A stretch of 64,000 nucleotides of DNA from JBDHUW01 sp964642385 (GTDB taxonomy: Bacteria; Patescibacteriota; Gracilibacteria; Absconditabacterales; Absconditicoccaceae), in NCBI GenBank assembly GCA_964642385.1, contig CAZXON010000005.1, positions 1-64,000 of the forward strand, given 5' to 3'. Shown here in pieces: positions 20,986-36,256 of this stretch. A program made the position numbers and the translations under genes. Each line of letters opens with the position of its first letter. Position 1 is the first letter of the stretch. The notes below the pieces were generated by a model that had not been told where the DNA came from, did not search any database, and saw only the letters and a program-made list of their open reading frames with translations.

Positions 20986-22185
20986 CTAGTAGTTAGATTT
21001 TATATTAAATGATGTTTGTAGATCGTACGTGACTGCACTCATGCTTCCACTTCAGATTCTGCTCCATCGAGATTTGCCGTACATCCCTGTCGTTAGATTT
21101 AATTTTATAAATGGATTCGTCTGCGAACTCGGTTCTGCCCATGCAAGTTTAGGATCTTTGGTTGGGAAGATTTCCATGTTTCGAGAAAATACAGAGATAT
21201 CGTTGTTTATAAGATTGATCCATCCATCATCGCCATTTGCTGGTAGGCGATATCCACTATAGATCGTACTTACTGCGGGGCCATTACAAACGAATCACGC
21301 ACTAGCATCGCACGCCCACGTATCGATCACTCCATCGTAAACTCCATTCGAATCAAAATCGTGATTTTCTCAAGCATCAAAAGCTTTGAGTTGGAGCATT
21401 TGAAGTACAAAATGTTTCTCTTGCGGAAGAGTAATCTGCGCATCGCCATTTACATCTCAGGATTCTATCAACTTGTTTCTGATAAACACTCTCGTTTTTT
21501 TATCTTTTGCAATCAAGTAGAGCTCTTTTACATTTGTGTTATCATAGATGGCGATAGGTCAGGTACCAATATCTGTATCATCATCATCTCATGCGCGTCA
21601 TGGCTTATCATCGACATCTTGTTTCACATCGATAAATTGTTTTGCGTATTGTCCGTATGCCTGAAAAAATAATGGACTGCTAGGCGGAGAAAATTTTGAT
21701 AAAAATCCTTCATAACAAGATCATGATTTTTGGACAACAAGATTTCAAGTAATAAGACTACTTTCTGGATCTTCTTCCACTAAATTATTAATACTGGAAT
21801 CCGAAGAACAGCTATACAAATAATGTCAAGAGACTACAATACCATCGGATCAATTTAAATATGATGACTGATTTCACATTCAATCAAAGAGCAGACAATT
21901 TCATTGATCAATTCCCGTCCAAAGGAATGCGGTTGCACGAGAGCCGGAAGCGCACCCTACCATTCCTCTATTAAAATACTCTTCATAATCTATCGTATAA
22001 TTTTGCAACACTACATTTATTTTTTCTACCAGATCATAGGTTGTTGTTATCACGAGCGCTCTGGCATCCAAAGACAACTTCGTTTTCATCAAATGTGAAT
22101 AAACAGAAAAAATGATACTGAACATAACAGAAAAAGCTGTTATGGCTATAACTAATTCTGTAAGCGTAAATCATTTTTTTTTCAT
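20986..22185 (-). CDS. Type IV prepilin-like protein
   Basis: 399 residues. The start MKKKGFTLTELVIAI is a class III signal: short basic leader, Gly5 just before the cleavage site, Phe +1, Glu +5, then a hydrophobic helix. Gly5 is a UGA codon, so the prepilin peptidase site itself depends on recoding. The mature part is long for a pilin and has several Cys, an acidic D-rich loop (DDDDTDIG) and DFDSNGVYDGVID, which looks like a calcium-binding DxDxNG loop. It is probably a minor or adhesin-type pilin. It stands alone, antisense to nothing, about 2 kb from the pilus operon. Confidence 0.85.
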
Positions 22186-22472
22186 GCGAGAGGAAGAAAC
22201 AAAATAAGTAGCTTATATGTACTCAACAGCCGGAACAAAAGCAAGCGTATTTTTTTCCAAAGTTTTTCGTTAAAATAGCGTTGTTTCATTTCCTCATGAT
22301 ATCCATTGCATTTTCCCAAAAGTTCATTATTACAGTATATATAAATAGATTTCGGAATATGAGAACAAGATTTTTTGCAAAAAGAGCTGATTTTGGTATG
22401 ATTATATGTAAGATAGCTTATATTATCTACGGCGTATTGCCAAAAATTATTTATTACATTATATAGAGCACA

Positions 22473-23045
22473 ATGGTACTTATCCCTACAGTCATCGATA
22501 AAACACCCCAAGGCGAAAGAGTTTACGACATTTACTCTCGTTTGTTGGAGGATAGAATTGTCTTTGTGTGAGATGTTGTTGAGGCAAATATGGTCAACAC
22601 AATCGTTGCACAACTCCTCTATCTTGAAAAGAAAGATCCAGACAAAGAAATTATCATGCATATCAATACGCCTGGTGGAGAAATTTATAGCGGTATGGCT
22701 ATCTATGATACTATGCAACATATCAAATGCGACGTGGTAACTATCGCCACAGGGCTCGCCGCATCTATGGGATCTATTTTTCTCGTGGGTGGTACAAAAG
22801 GCAAAAGATATGCACTTCCAAATAGTAGAATTATGATTCACCAACCATCGCATGGTATGCAAGGAACAGTATCTGACACGCAAATCGCGCTTGAGGAATG
22901 ATTGAAGTTGAAAAGAAATCTGACACAAATCATGGCAGAAAAAACAGGACAATCGTATGAAAAAGTAGAACACGATATGGAAAGAGATAAATGGCTTTCT
23001 CCCCAAGAAGCATTAGAATACGGAATTATAGACAAAGTTTTGTAA
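22473..23045 (+). CDS. clpP: ATP-dependent Clp protease proteolytic subunit
   Basis: 190-residue serine protease forming the 14-mer barrel. Catalytic Ser98 in GLAASMGSIF, His123 in RIMIHQPSHG, and Asp in the ERDKWLSPQEALEYG block. It starts MVLIPTVIDKTPQGERVYDI with RLLEDRIVFVGDV (Gly from UGA; invariant FLG or FVG in the family). A hairpin terminator follows 20 bp after the stop, so it is monocistronic; the partner ATPase (clpX) is not in view. Confidence 0.95.
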
Positions 23046-23067
23046 AATAATCCCCCCACATACACGA

Positions 23068-23097
23068 GTTGGTAGCTATATGCTAGCAACTTTTTTT
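23068..23097 (+). terminator. Terminator of clpP
   Basis: GTTGGTAGC-TATAT-GCTAGCAAC followed by seven Ts; one internal mismatch in a 9-bp stem. Confidence 0.85.
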
Positions 23098-23099
23098 AT

Positions 23100-23378
23100 A
23101 TGAAATATCGACAGAAATTTTTTTATATGTACGCATCAAAAGTAGATATTTTTATCTTGTGACCGTACCTATGTTACGACCAAATCATTGAAAAAATCTA
23201 TACAAAAATTTTTTACAGTAACAAACAACGACTCTCCCGTCCTATCTTTGCTTACCTCGGAACCAGCGACTCCTCGGGAGTAGCACTTCGTGCTTATGAT
23301 TTCTGCATAAACGATTTGAAAAAAACTGAATGATGTTTTTTGAGAAATACAAAAAAATATATACTGACAATCAAATAA
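23100..23378 (+). CDS. Possible small protein, unsupported
   Basis: A 92-codon frame that is open only if UGA is Gly (two UGAs). Protein starts MKYRQKFFYMYASKVDIF, no recognisable domain. It begins right at the end of the clpP terminator and has no visible promoter. It may be chance. Confidence 0.25.
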
Positions 23379-23402
23379 TCAGAGTGCAATCCTACCATCT
23401 AA

Positions 23403-23525
23403 CTATCTGAGAAAAAGAAATACACTTCCCACAACCAATATGCCTATTAGTGTAACATACACCCACAAAGCGGTCTTTACCATATTTTCTCCAAAAAGAT
23501 AAATTACAACATAAATATTATGCAT
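23403..23525 (-). CDS. Possible small membrane protein
   Basis: 40 codons, or 26 from a second ATG: MVKTALWVYVTLIGILVVGS then VFLFLR. A single hydrophobic helix with a basic end, typical of small membrane proteins but too short to be certain. No UGA. Neighbours give no hint of function. Confidence 0.35.
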   Translation of the reverse strand: MHNIYVVIYLFGENMVKTALWVYVTLIGILVVGSVFLFLR

Positions 23526-23688
23526 CTTTTTGAGATTTTGTCAAATATATATAAATAATTCTTTGTTCAAGGTACGGAAAAAGCATGACGCCAAGAAAAT
23601 GAAATTATTAACTTACTATAAGGTACAAATAGATTTTCAGCACTTTTTACATTTGTCGGTTTTATATAGCCGCGAGATCGTTCTCATG

Positions 23689-24414
23689 CTACCCTTCTGC
23701 TTGCTCTCTTGCGAGTCTATCCACCAGATTGTTATATCTGTTGGTGTGATGCGCTTTTACTCGCTCTCGTTGTAAGGTTCATCAGGAGATAGCCATCTCT
23801 GCTTCTATATCACATTTCAGGGTGGAAAGCTGTTTTCGGAGGTCGATATTTTGTACTGGTTTTTTGTTTGCGAGCCTTCGTCATCTCGCTATTCGTTGGG
23901 CCAGATACTTATCTAATCAGTCATGGACATATGTACTATCCATATACAACACAACATGGGTATCAAAAAGCAACTCTTGTTGTATATACAACAGCGCAGA
24001 GATCACTGCAGTAAGCTCCATTCTATTGTTGGTTGTGTGTCTTTCTTTTCATGCGATCGAAATAGCTTTTCCTACGCTGGTATGTATTTTCTGAATTGTG
24101 TTTTCTAGTGTGTGCTGTTCTCCTCACGCCTCATCTATCGGGAATAGTGATTGTGAAACTCTGATCATATTTCATTTTGTTGGCTGTGGCATTCCCACGA
24201 GATGTCCCCTTCCTATTGATTGCATGTTTTTCAGCTCGGAGAGCTGATTTTCGTCGATTGTATCGCCGTGCGAAACAGTTCACGTACGGTCGGTTTCTAG
24301 CAGTGTGCCGGCGTTTCATCAAAGATTTTTTTTATCATCGTGAACTACCAAAATTGCCCATCATCATGGACCAGGATTGCCGATACTGCTTCCGTCGGTA
24401 TATATTTTTATCAT
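23689..24414 (-). CDS. rnhA: Ribonuclease HI with a large internal insertion
   Basis: 241 residues, cleaves RNA in RNA-DNA hybrids. IYTDGSSIGNPGPGGWA (Asp7), TTNNRMELTAVISAL (Glu133), VVLYMDSTYV (Asp159) and NNLVDRLAREQAEG (Asp232) carry the four metal-binding carboxylates; VKAHHT is the counterpart of VKGHSG. Between the first Asp and Glu there are 126 residues instead of about 38 in the E. coli enzyme: an insertion of roughly 85 residues with UGA glycines and charged segments. The Trp/Gly basic protrusion (usually GW....W) is degenerate here (ARGRRLANKKPVQN). It overlaps nothing and is divergent from the PrsW gene. Confidence 0.85.
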
Positions 24415-24458
24415 AATGCTTGTATTGCAAACGCTATCTAAATCTGTACATCTATGCT

Positions 24459-25274
24459 ATGCGAGAACGAATCATAAAAATCATTTGATTACTACTCATC
24501 TCCACCGCACTCCTCAATCTACAAGTATGGATTGTAAGGACACTGTTTCCAAATGCAAAAGAAAAAACGAGAATATTCCGATATACACTTCTGATGTGAG
24601 GATTGGCAACAGGTATACTTTTGATCTACACGTACCTGGTACAACCACGCATGTATAGTTTCACGACTAACGAATCTAGCAACCTTCGATATAGTATTTT
24701 TGTGGCGATTGCTTGATTACTCATTGCACTCGTTTTTGCAAAACAAAAAAAACGATGGCGAGTTTTCGCAATTAGTACGATCACTATCATTGCGGTAATC
24801 ACCTGAGGCGTTGAACGGTTGCTTGCGTGAAGTGCAATTGGCTTGTTAATCCTGAAGGCGACAAGCGAAGAAGTTCTGAAAACATCGGCTTCACAAGCGT
24901 TATCTTCACATACACAACTTTTCTCAAGCGATGTCATACTTATGAGTATTTTGGCGTGATTTGGTTTTGCATTGTTTGAAAACATTGTCTATTTCGTACA
25001 GTGATGAACGATTGGTGGATTTTTCCTAAGGTCGCTTACTACCTCACTTCTGCATGCAATTTTCACAGGAGTTATTGGATTTGTTTTGTGGAAAAGCACG
25101 AAACTGTCGATCTTCTCGTATATCATAGCGTATTTCGCAGGAATTTGTTTGCATATCTTTTACAATTATACGATGAGCGTTACGCCCGTTTTGTGATGAA
25201 TCGTTTTTATCATCGGCGGTTATTTCCTATTAACATATCTTTTGTACAAAACCGATAGAGTCTATTTGGAGTAA
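24459..25274 (+). CDS. PrsW-family intramembrane metalloprotease
   Basis: 271 residues, seven or eight membrane helices. It carries the family's three motifs: EEVLK (Glu137, Glu138, Lys141), FALFENIVY (F...E, Glu174) and SLLHAIFTGVIGF (His199), which make up the proposed glutamic/metal active site. PrsW cleaves anti-sigma factors in Bacillus; the CPR homologues have unknown targets. Ten or so UGA codons are Gly, several in membrane helices. It is read divergently from rnhA with 44 bp between the starts, so they share a promoter region. Confidence 0.88.
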
Positions 25275-25536
25275 ACTAGTCGCTCGCATATGATCATCTC
25301 GCAATCTGCCGGATTTTCATCAAAAATATTTTTTGAAAAATAATAAATCAGATGTGACAGTTTGTTTGCTATCAGATGACAGATGACTGTAAGCTGTTGC
25401 AACGCAATCAATGAAACACGCAGGCAAGCGGCTAAATACGCAAGAGATCGGCGCACACGCAGACAATAGGCAGACTTCACATTCGAAAAAAAAATATACC
25501 CAAGACCAATCTCCAATTTATTTTAGAAAAACCATC
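25275..25536. other. Intergenic, nothing identified
   Basis: 262 bp without a convincing frame. The plus strand has short stretches open only with UGA = Gly and no good start. No repeats or terminator seen. Confidence 0.5.
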
Positions 25537-26814
25537 ATGAAACGCATAGCAATAATTTGATGAGGTGCATCGGGGCTTATGGCTGGGGCAACGCTCGCAG
25601 AATCATCTCCACAAGCCGAGATTCACATCTTTGAAAAAAACGCACAGCTTGGGAGCAAAATCCGTATTAGTGGCTGAGGGAGATGTAACATCACGACTGG
25701 CTTCTACAAAAAACAAGACCTACAAACCAAATATACTCGCTGACGAGATCTTTTGTCAGATGCGATATCGCAGTTTTGACCTCGCAAAATGCAACAGCGA
25801 TGCGCGGACCACGACTGCCCTATTTACTGCCAAGATGACATGCGCTGTTTCCCTGTAAGTGACAAATGAGATGATGTTGTCGCTATGTTTGAGAAGATTT
25901 TGAGAGAAAACAATGCACAAATACACTTCACTGAACGCGTGGTTTCTATTCAGAAAAACGATCATTTTGTGATAACGACCGACAAGGGAACATATGATTT
26001 TGATTTCGTTGTGATCACCACATGATGAAATGCGTATGGGAAAACAGGTTCTACTGGTGATTGATATGTGCTTGCACAATCGCTATGACATACCATCACA
26101 CCAATTGGGCCATCATTAAATAGTTTTTTGGTTGATGAAGAACGGATCAAAAAATGCTCTGGCATTAGTCTTCCCAATGCTACGCTCTGGGCGGATGAAG
26201 CTCGTGTTTCCTGACCAATACTCTTCACACATTTTGGGATTTCCTGACCAGCAACGTTTGCGTTATCATCACATTTCCCGTATAGTGAAATATCCCAGAA
26301 AGAACCTAAAATCATCTATTGTAAACCACACGCCGAGTACTGATATGAACGATGGCTCAAAGAATTGACCGCAAAAACAGTTGAAGACCCTAGGAAACAC
26401 CTAGACAAAATATTGGAAGAGCTCTTTCCAAAGCGTCGAGTGATGTATTTTCTAGAAGTCCACTTTCCCTACAAAAATAGAACCGAATCTCTAACTATCC
26501 CAAACACAGCAACCATAAAACTCTCAGATCTTTCAAACGACCAAAAAAAACGCCTCGCTACTCTCTTGGGAAATGGATTTCCTATCACACTCATAGCTCG
26601 CAAGCCATGAGATGAGTTCGTGAGTGCGTGATGAGTATCTACAAGCGAGATTAACCCACATACGATGGAAAGCAATATCTGTCCATGAGTATACTTCGCA
26701 GGTGAAATATTGGATATTGATGGAGTCACCTGAGGATTCAACTTTCAATCTGCGCGGTCTACAGGAAGATGTGCGGGGAAAGAAATAGAAAAGAAAATAT
26801 TATCTGCACGATAG
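25537..26814 (+). CDS. HI0933-family flavoprotein (BaiN/YhiN-like)
   Basis: 425 residues, FAD-binding. N-terminal dinucleotide motif IIGGGASGLMAG (two of the three glycines are UGA), then KIRISGGGRCNITTGF, the family's second diagnostic block, and the C-terminal SAGGVSTSEINPHTMES, GVYFAGEILDIDGVTGGFNF. The reaction is unknown; relatives are annotated as NAD(P)/FAD oxidoreductases, some acting on bile acids or aromatic substrates. Twenty or more UGA codons make the gene unreadable under the standard code. It stands alone and ends with TAG. Confidence 0.9.
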
Positions 26815-27007
26815 GATATATTTTTTATGATAAATAATATCTTTTAAAAGGCATTCCGTGACAATTTACGATTACGATACTAACTATTTTAAAATCTACT
26901 TAAAATGTCCAAATTTCAAGGTTTTTGTTTTTTCATAAAAAAATCACGATATCACTTATTGTAGGAGAGTCATATTGGAAGCAAAAAAAATCATTTTTAA
27001 AAACTCA
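26815..27007. other. Intergenic, nothing identified
   Basis: AT-rich, no supported gene. On the minus strand it is where the rest of the decayed glycosyltransferase would lie; homology has vanished. Confidence 0.45.
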
Positions 27008-27310
27008 TTATTCGGAATCCATCGAAATGACGGCATCTCATCTAGCTTTTTTATATCATGCCATCAATGCTGATTGATGTCAAAAATTCCTACTAAGCGA
27101 CACTCCTCTCACATGCGAATCTTTTTTCGCAATCTACTGTATTACGGATCGAGTTCAATCAGTGCTTCCATCATTCACAAAAATTATCTCGTACTCATAG
27201 TGAGGATGTTCGAGGAACAATGCTTTCAATTGCTCATAAAATAAAGGAATATTTTGTTGTTCACAATACGCGGGAGAGACAATTGAAATGAGTTTTTTTT
27301 GATCGGCCAT
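27008..27310 (-). pseudogene. Family 2 glycosyltransferase remnant (dolichol-phosphate mannosyltransferase-like)
   Basis: MADQKKLISIVSPAYCEQQN, then YEIIFVNDGSTDGT (nucleotide-sugar motif), then a TAG at 27134-27136. The same frame continues IAKKDSHVRGVSLSRNFGHQ and SALMAGYKKARGDAVISMDSE until a TAA. GT2 enzymes of this type have about 300 residues and the second segment follows the first without a break, so the amber codon is a lesion, and the gene is truncated after ~100 residues. It lies between the flavoprotein gene and the rRNA genes. Confidence 0.8.
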
Positions 27311-27388
27311 ATAAGCTTTATATCTATTTATTGGGATTAATTAAATAGAAAAATTGAATTCTGGTGTATAATTGAAAAGAGGCGTGAA

Positions 27389-27562
27389 ATGGCGTATAAG
27401 CTAGAAAGTAAAGGCAATAAATTCACTGCAACAGTAGTACATAAGGTATCGTTCAGAATACAACAAAAATTTATTTTTACTTATTTCAAACAATGAAAAA
27501 AACCCTCGGATATTCCTATCAAAGGGCTTTTCAAAAGTTATTTGGTTCAAAATTCACAGTAA
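27389..27562 (+). CDS. Possible 57-residue protein upstream of the 16S 3' end
   Basis: MAYKLESKGNKFTATVVHKV, basic, with one UGA as Gly. A TATAAT box lies 13 bp before the ATG (TGTATAATTG) and GAGG precedes the start. It is convergent with the 16S rRNA gene. No family recognised; may be spurious. Confidence 0.4.
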
Positions 27563-27633
27563 ACCAGTAGAATAGTAAAGAGCAAAAGCCAGACCTACAA
27601 GTAAGTATTTACTCTGTTTTCTAATAGTTAGAA

Positions 27634-29117
<1,484 letters not shown>

Positions 29118-29272
29118 AGATATTGAAAGATGTCAGAAGACATCATCAAGTATCAAAAATTGTAGGCTTGACCTAGCTTTTACTCTTTACTTTTTTACTG
29201 ATAATAGACTGTGTGTGATCTTTTTGAACACATATTAACTTTTAATGAACGGTTGTGACAATCCCCATGATA

Positions 29273-29398
29273 GGTGGCATTAATCTACTTTCCCACGTCG
29301 TTTCAACGCAGTATCATCGACTACAGTAGGCTTGACTTCTGTGTTCGGAATGGAAACAGGTATTTCCCTACGATACATCAATACCACCAAGCATGAGA
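29273..29398 (-). rRNA. rrf: 5S ribosomal RNA
   Basis: Terminal stem GGTGGTATT/AATGCCACC and the invariant CCGAACACAGAAGTCAAGC block. It follows the 23S 3' end by about 45 bp and precedes the 16S 5' end by about 155 bp on the same strand. Confidence 0.93.
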
Positions 29399-29440
29399 AT
29401 CATCACGCCTTAACAAATAGATATATTATATTTTTAAAAG

Positions 29441-32394
<2,954 letters not shown>

Positions 32395-32524
32395 TTTTAA
32401 AAATACAATATATCTATCTGTTAAGGATCAAAACAAAAGAACACAATACTATTGGTTAATAGTATCCTTTTTTACAGTGTTTTGTTGTTTTATTTCACGC
32501 AAACTTTTTTGCGTCGTACAAGAA

Positions 32525-32552
32525 AGGATATAGATACAAGGACCAATTGCAA
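32525..32552 (-). promoter_or_regulatory. rRNA promoter
   Basis: Minus strand: TCTCTTGCAAT with -35 TTGCAA (32547-32552), 16-bp spacer, -10 TATCCT (32525-32530). It lies about 130 bp upstream of the 23S 5' end and shares its extended -35 with three ribosomal-protein/tRNA promoters. Confidence 0.65.
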
Positions 32553-32753
32553 GAGATTTTTTGACTTTTTTCATACCACGAAAAACAAGTGGTTTTGTGT
32601 CCTCTGACGTTTTGAAGCCTATTTTGTGAAGAAAATGTGGAAAATTTGGCTTGGTATTGTTGAAAAAAAACCTTAGAGGATATCTCTAGAGTCCATAAGA
32701 ATTATTGGTTACAGATTAATTAGATAATCTTTTTTAATGTCGGTTCAGTAGAA

Positions 32754-33197
32754 ATGGTAAAAGCGACAACTCGTTGGTTTTCTGCCATCATGATAAATCA
32801 GTTTTTATATAACTTCTCATCGTTTCATTAGAGGGCTATCGCATCATTAGATCCCACGCATTCTGTTAATTCTCATTCATCATTAGCACTCAAAACGGCT
32901 TGTTCGCTAATCAAAACGGTCTCATCACTAGCCAAGACTCACTCATCTCACATCAATGCTGATTCGCCTTCAGTCAACACTGTTAAATCATTATTTGTTA
33001 GAGCTGATCCAACAAAAGCAAGCACCGTTTGATTTGCACTTAGAGTGCAAAAAGAGCTCGCTCATTTATTTGAAAAATATTGGGTAGCAGAAGAAAACAG
33101 AGTAAATCACAATAAAATTGAAACACCAGCTATAATATTTTTTGAAGATTTCATACACGCTTTTAAAAAGATAAATCCAAATGGCTTGCTATTATAA
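32754..33197 (+). pseudogene. Possible decayed small gene
   Basis: A 148-codon frame starting MVKATTRWFSAIMINQFLY, broken by one TAG at 32829-32831 and then open to TAA, with one UGA as Gly. The second part has a repetitive SSLALKTACSLIKTVSSLAK pattern and a basic/aromatic C-terminus (LAHLFEKYWVAEENRV). No family recognised. A later start after the TAG is not obvious (no ATG in frame). Either a pseudogene or chance. Confidence 0.35.
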
Positions 33198-33312
33198 TTT
33201 TTTTTAAATCGCTTATCAATGCATTTTATTATGTTGTTAATTGTAATTCGAAATGCACCACCAAAAGAATAGACAAAGATAATATTGTTTTCAAAAGATT
33301 GGTTGCGAAAAT

Positions 33313-36105
33313 TTATTCTGCTAGCTTGAGATCAAATATCTGCTTCTTAAATGCATCTATTGGTTGTGCGCCAAGAAGCAATCTCCACTCTCCTGTTTCT
33401 GTGTTTATTATTACGCTTCCAGGAGTTCAACGATTACTAGCTAATGCAAAAGTAGCAAATTCGTCCCAGTTTGCATTATAAGATAATTGAAATGATTTAC
33501 TTTCAACACAATTATTAAAGTTATCGAGACTTAGGTTCAATTCTTTTGCATAATCCACGATAGCAGAAGTTGGTACAACTTTTTGAGAATTAGAATTAGC
33601 ATATATTTTTTCATACATACCATAGTAAGCTTTTTGCCCACCTAAGTTACCAGCACAAAGCATTGCTAATGATTTATATTCTGTACCGGAATGATTCACT
33701 CATTGAACAGGTTTTGTAATCATGTTTACAGAGCCACTATAGTACGAGATGAGATCCTTTAAAACGCGGTTTTGATATTGCATGATACAGTAAGGGCATT
33801 CAGGATCTGTGTATTCTATTATGGTGATAGTAGCGTCTTTATTTCCTAAAATATATGGATCTTTTTTTAATGTTTTAATTCGGTCGGCATTTTTTGTGCC
33901 CTTTGCATCATAATTTTTCATGGTAGGGCTTTTGGTGGTTGAGTCAGATGAATTATCATAATATTCGCGGCGTCATGATTCTGTAAACAACTCAACATAT
34001 CTCAACGCTGTTGAATCCTTTTTGGCCGTACATTTACTTAAATTATCCTCAGTCATATCTGTAATAGTGATTTTCGGACATATTAATTTCGCCAATTTAT
34101 TTGATTCAAGCTTGGTTGGATCTGGAAGTTTTACAAGTTGATTATTTACATCTACCCAATTTGCGGATGATGCATCGTATTCAACAGGTTGTATGCTAGT
34201 TATTAACATAAATCATTGATTTGGTTTTCAGTCTGATAGAATCGGAATATAAATATATCAAGTTTTCATCTCTCATCCAAAATGCAACCAATGAAAAAGC
34301 GAGGTGTCTTTTGGTATCTTGGCAAGATATGATGGTACTAAAATATTTTCTAAAGATTCTACTGAGAAGGTTGGATCATTTAGATTCGGATATGCGCCAT
34401 TATCCTGCCAATAGATTCACAATCATTGTGCTAGTTGATAAAGTGAATTTTTTTTCTCTGCATTCAAAACACGTTTGTTTATCTGTGTTTGTCTATTTAT
34501 CAAAACATCATCCCCAGTCATGTTCCCAAGTGCTTTTTCTATTGTTGCCATGATGTCTGCAATCGGCTTGCTTTCAGCAATACTAACAGGTTGATAATTG
34601 TCTAATTTCTTCATCTCATTTTCAAATCCAATTTGCACTTTGGCTCACATGCCAGAAAAAGCTAAACTCATTCACTTGCCATCATCTTTCAAATGAATAG
34701 CAAGAGACATATTCGGTTCAAGCAGATTCATAGTGAGCTGAATTACACCATCTATTTTCCTAATATCTCACGTCATAGCAACTCAATCAGAAAAGGTTGT
34801 CTCAAATGTTGCAGTGCCATCACTGTATACACTAGTTTTTAGATTCATTTCTCAAATTTGCAAAGAATTTATGCGCAATTCAACAAGATTTTTATCGTGT
34901 ATGATGATGTATCAAGAAATCGGTGTTTTTAAGATCACACTAGAAATGATGCTTGAGATAAATGGTTGGTTTTTTAATTGTTCAGCACTGATTTCATCTG
35001 AAGAAGAGAAATTAGACAATAACGCTTCCAATAGCGAACTATCAAGATTTGGTATTAGCTCATTTACAAATCAAGAAACCCCAGCTTGACTCCAAGCTAT
35101 TCAGTATGCGACATTGCCATCAATTTTGGTTTTTTCTGTTTCCTCTAATAGCGGATAGGTCTTAATAGTATTTTGATATGCTAATAAAAGATTTATTAAC
35201 TTATCACGAATATCTTTTCAAACACTTTTACCACTACCAAGCATCGTCGAAATGTTCATGAATGCAGGATCATTTGATCACTGCTCAACAGATTCTCCAA
35301 TTGGCAAAAGATAAATCCACTGATTTGCTACTGTGTTAATCGCTTTCGTTAATGATTTTGTGTCATAAACATCATTTGGCATCATATCTACAATTATTTT
35401 TTCTAGATTTGCATAGAGTCCGCTACTGTTCAACTGTATTTTACCACTAAAAGACACATCAACATTTGTTTCAGATTTTCCTGATCCTGCTTCAGAACGA
35501 ACATCTTTTGTCATTGGTAATTCAAAAGTTTTTTTCACACTATCAGAAGTGGGTTCAGCTGTGGGTGCTGTTTTGGGTGAAAATGATTCTTGTGGAATGT
35601 TGTTTTGAGAGTTAACAGTCTCATCTTGCTCTATCTGTTCAAGTTCAATTCATCCTTGTTGCATTCCTTGGGACCGATTGTTGAACATAGAGTCAGTAAG
35701 TTGTTGTTTATTATCGATTTCGGTGTCTGATTCTTGTGGTCGTGTGTTTAACAAAGAATTACTAGCTCATCATCAAAACGATTGCATAAAAGATTTATCA
35801 AGATTGAAGTTTGCAGTAAAAGCAAGGTCAACATCAGCTATATTATTTGTGACATCATAATTCCCCACCGTGTCTAATCTTGTAGTAAGAGAGACCATAT
35901 CATTATACGATGCGTCTAGGGTAAATTTTGTCTTTTGCCAGAATGGAGCTTTTTCATCAATTTTTTCTATTACCTCTGCCATATTCTCGGGTACAAAAAG
36001 ACTATTGTACGCATCTTCAAAAGTCATTTTTTTGCCAAATAATGAACATCATGCAAGCAATGGTGTCATCAAAATAATCGCAACAAGAAGTGAAATCTTT
36101 TTCAT
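33313..36105 (-). CDS. 930-residue lipoprotein with C-terminal DsbA-like thioredoxin domain
   Basis: Starts MKKISLLVAIILMTPLLAGC: a lipoprotein signal whose lipobox LAGC takes its Gly from UGA (Cys19 is the lipidation site). Residues ~30-650 form a long extracellular region in two similar halves with linker rich in Q/S/T (DNKQQLTDSMFNNRSQGMQQ) and resemble a lipoprotein repeat domain with NVDVSFSGKIQL and TSVYSDGTATFETTFSDG. Residues ~745-930 are a DsbA-type thioredoxin domain: TIIEYTDPECPYCIMQYQ (Cys770, Cys773) and GTPGSVIINTETGEW (cis-Pro loop). It probably forms or isomerises disulfides at the cell surface. More than twenty UGA codons. The fusion of a large lipoprotein to DsbA is unusual. 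Single gene. Confidence 0.88.
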
Positions 36106-36256
36106 TTTTGTTTTCTAAAGTATAAAAACCTATGAATTTATAATACCTATTATTAGAAAAAAAAGAAATATTAGGGCAAAAACAACGGAAATATTCAATT
36201 TTTTGTCTTGACGAAATTGACTTTGATTTTTTAGTATACTTCACTACTCTACCAAT

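Noticed and set aside
22182..23006. A 274-codon frame antisense to clpP
   Set aside because: Cys/His-rich translation without domains, opposite a gene with full ClpP catalytic motifs.
25262..25516. A minus-strand 84-codon frame
   Set aside because: No good start context, no recognisable family; overlaps the end of the PrsW gene.
27134..27136. Amber readthrough in the glycosyltransferase
   Set aside because: TAG is used as a normal stop in gatA-independent genes (rplM, recoded secY, pilin), and the frame soon ends with TAA.
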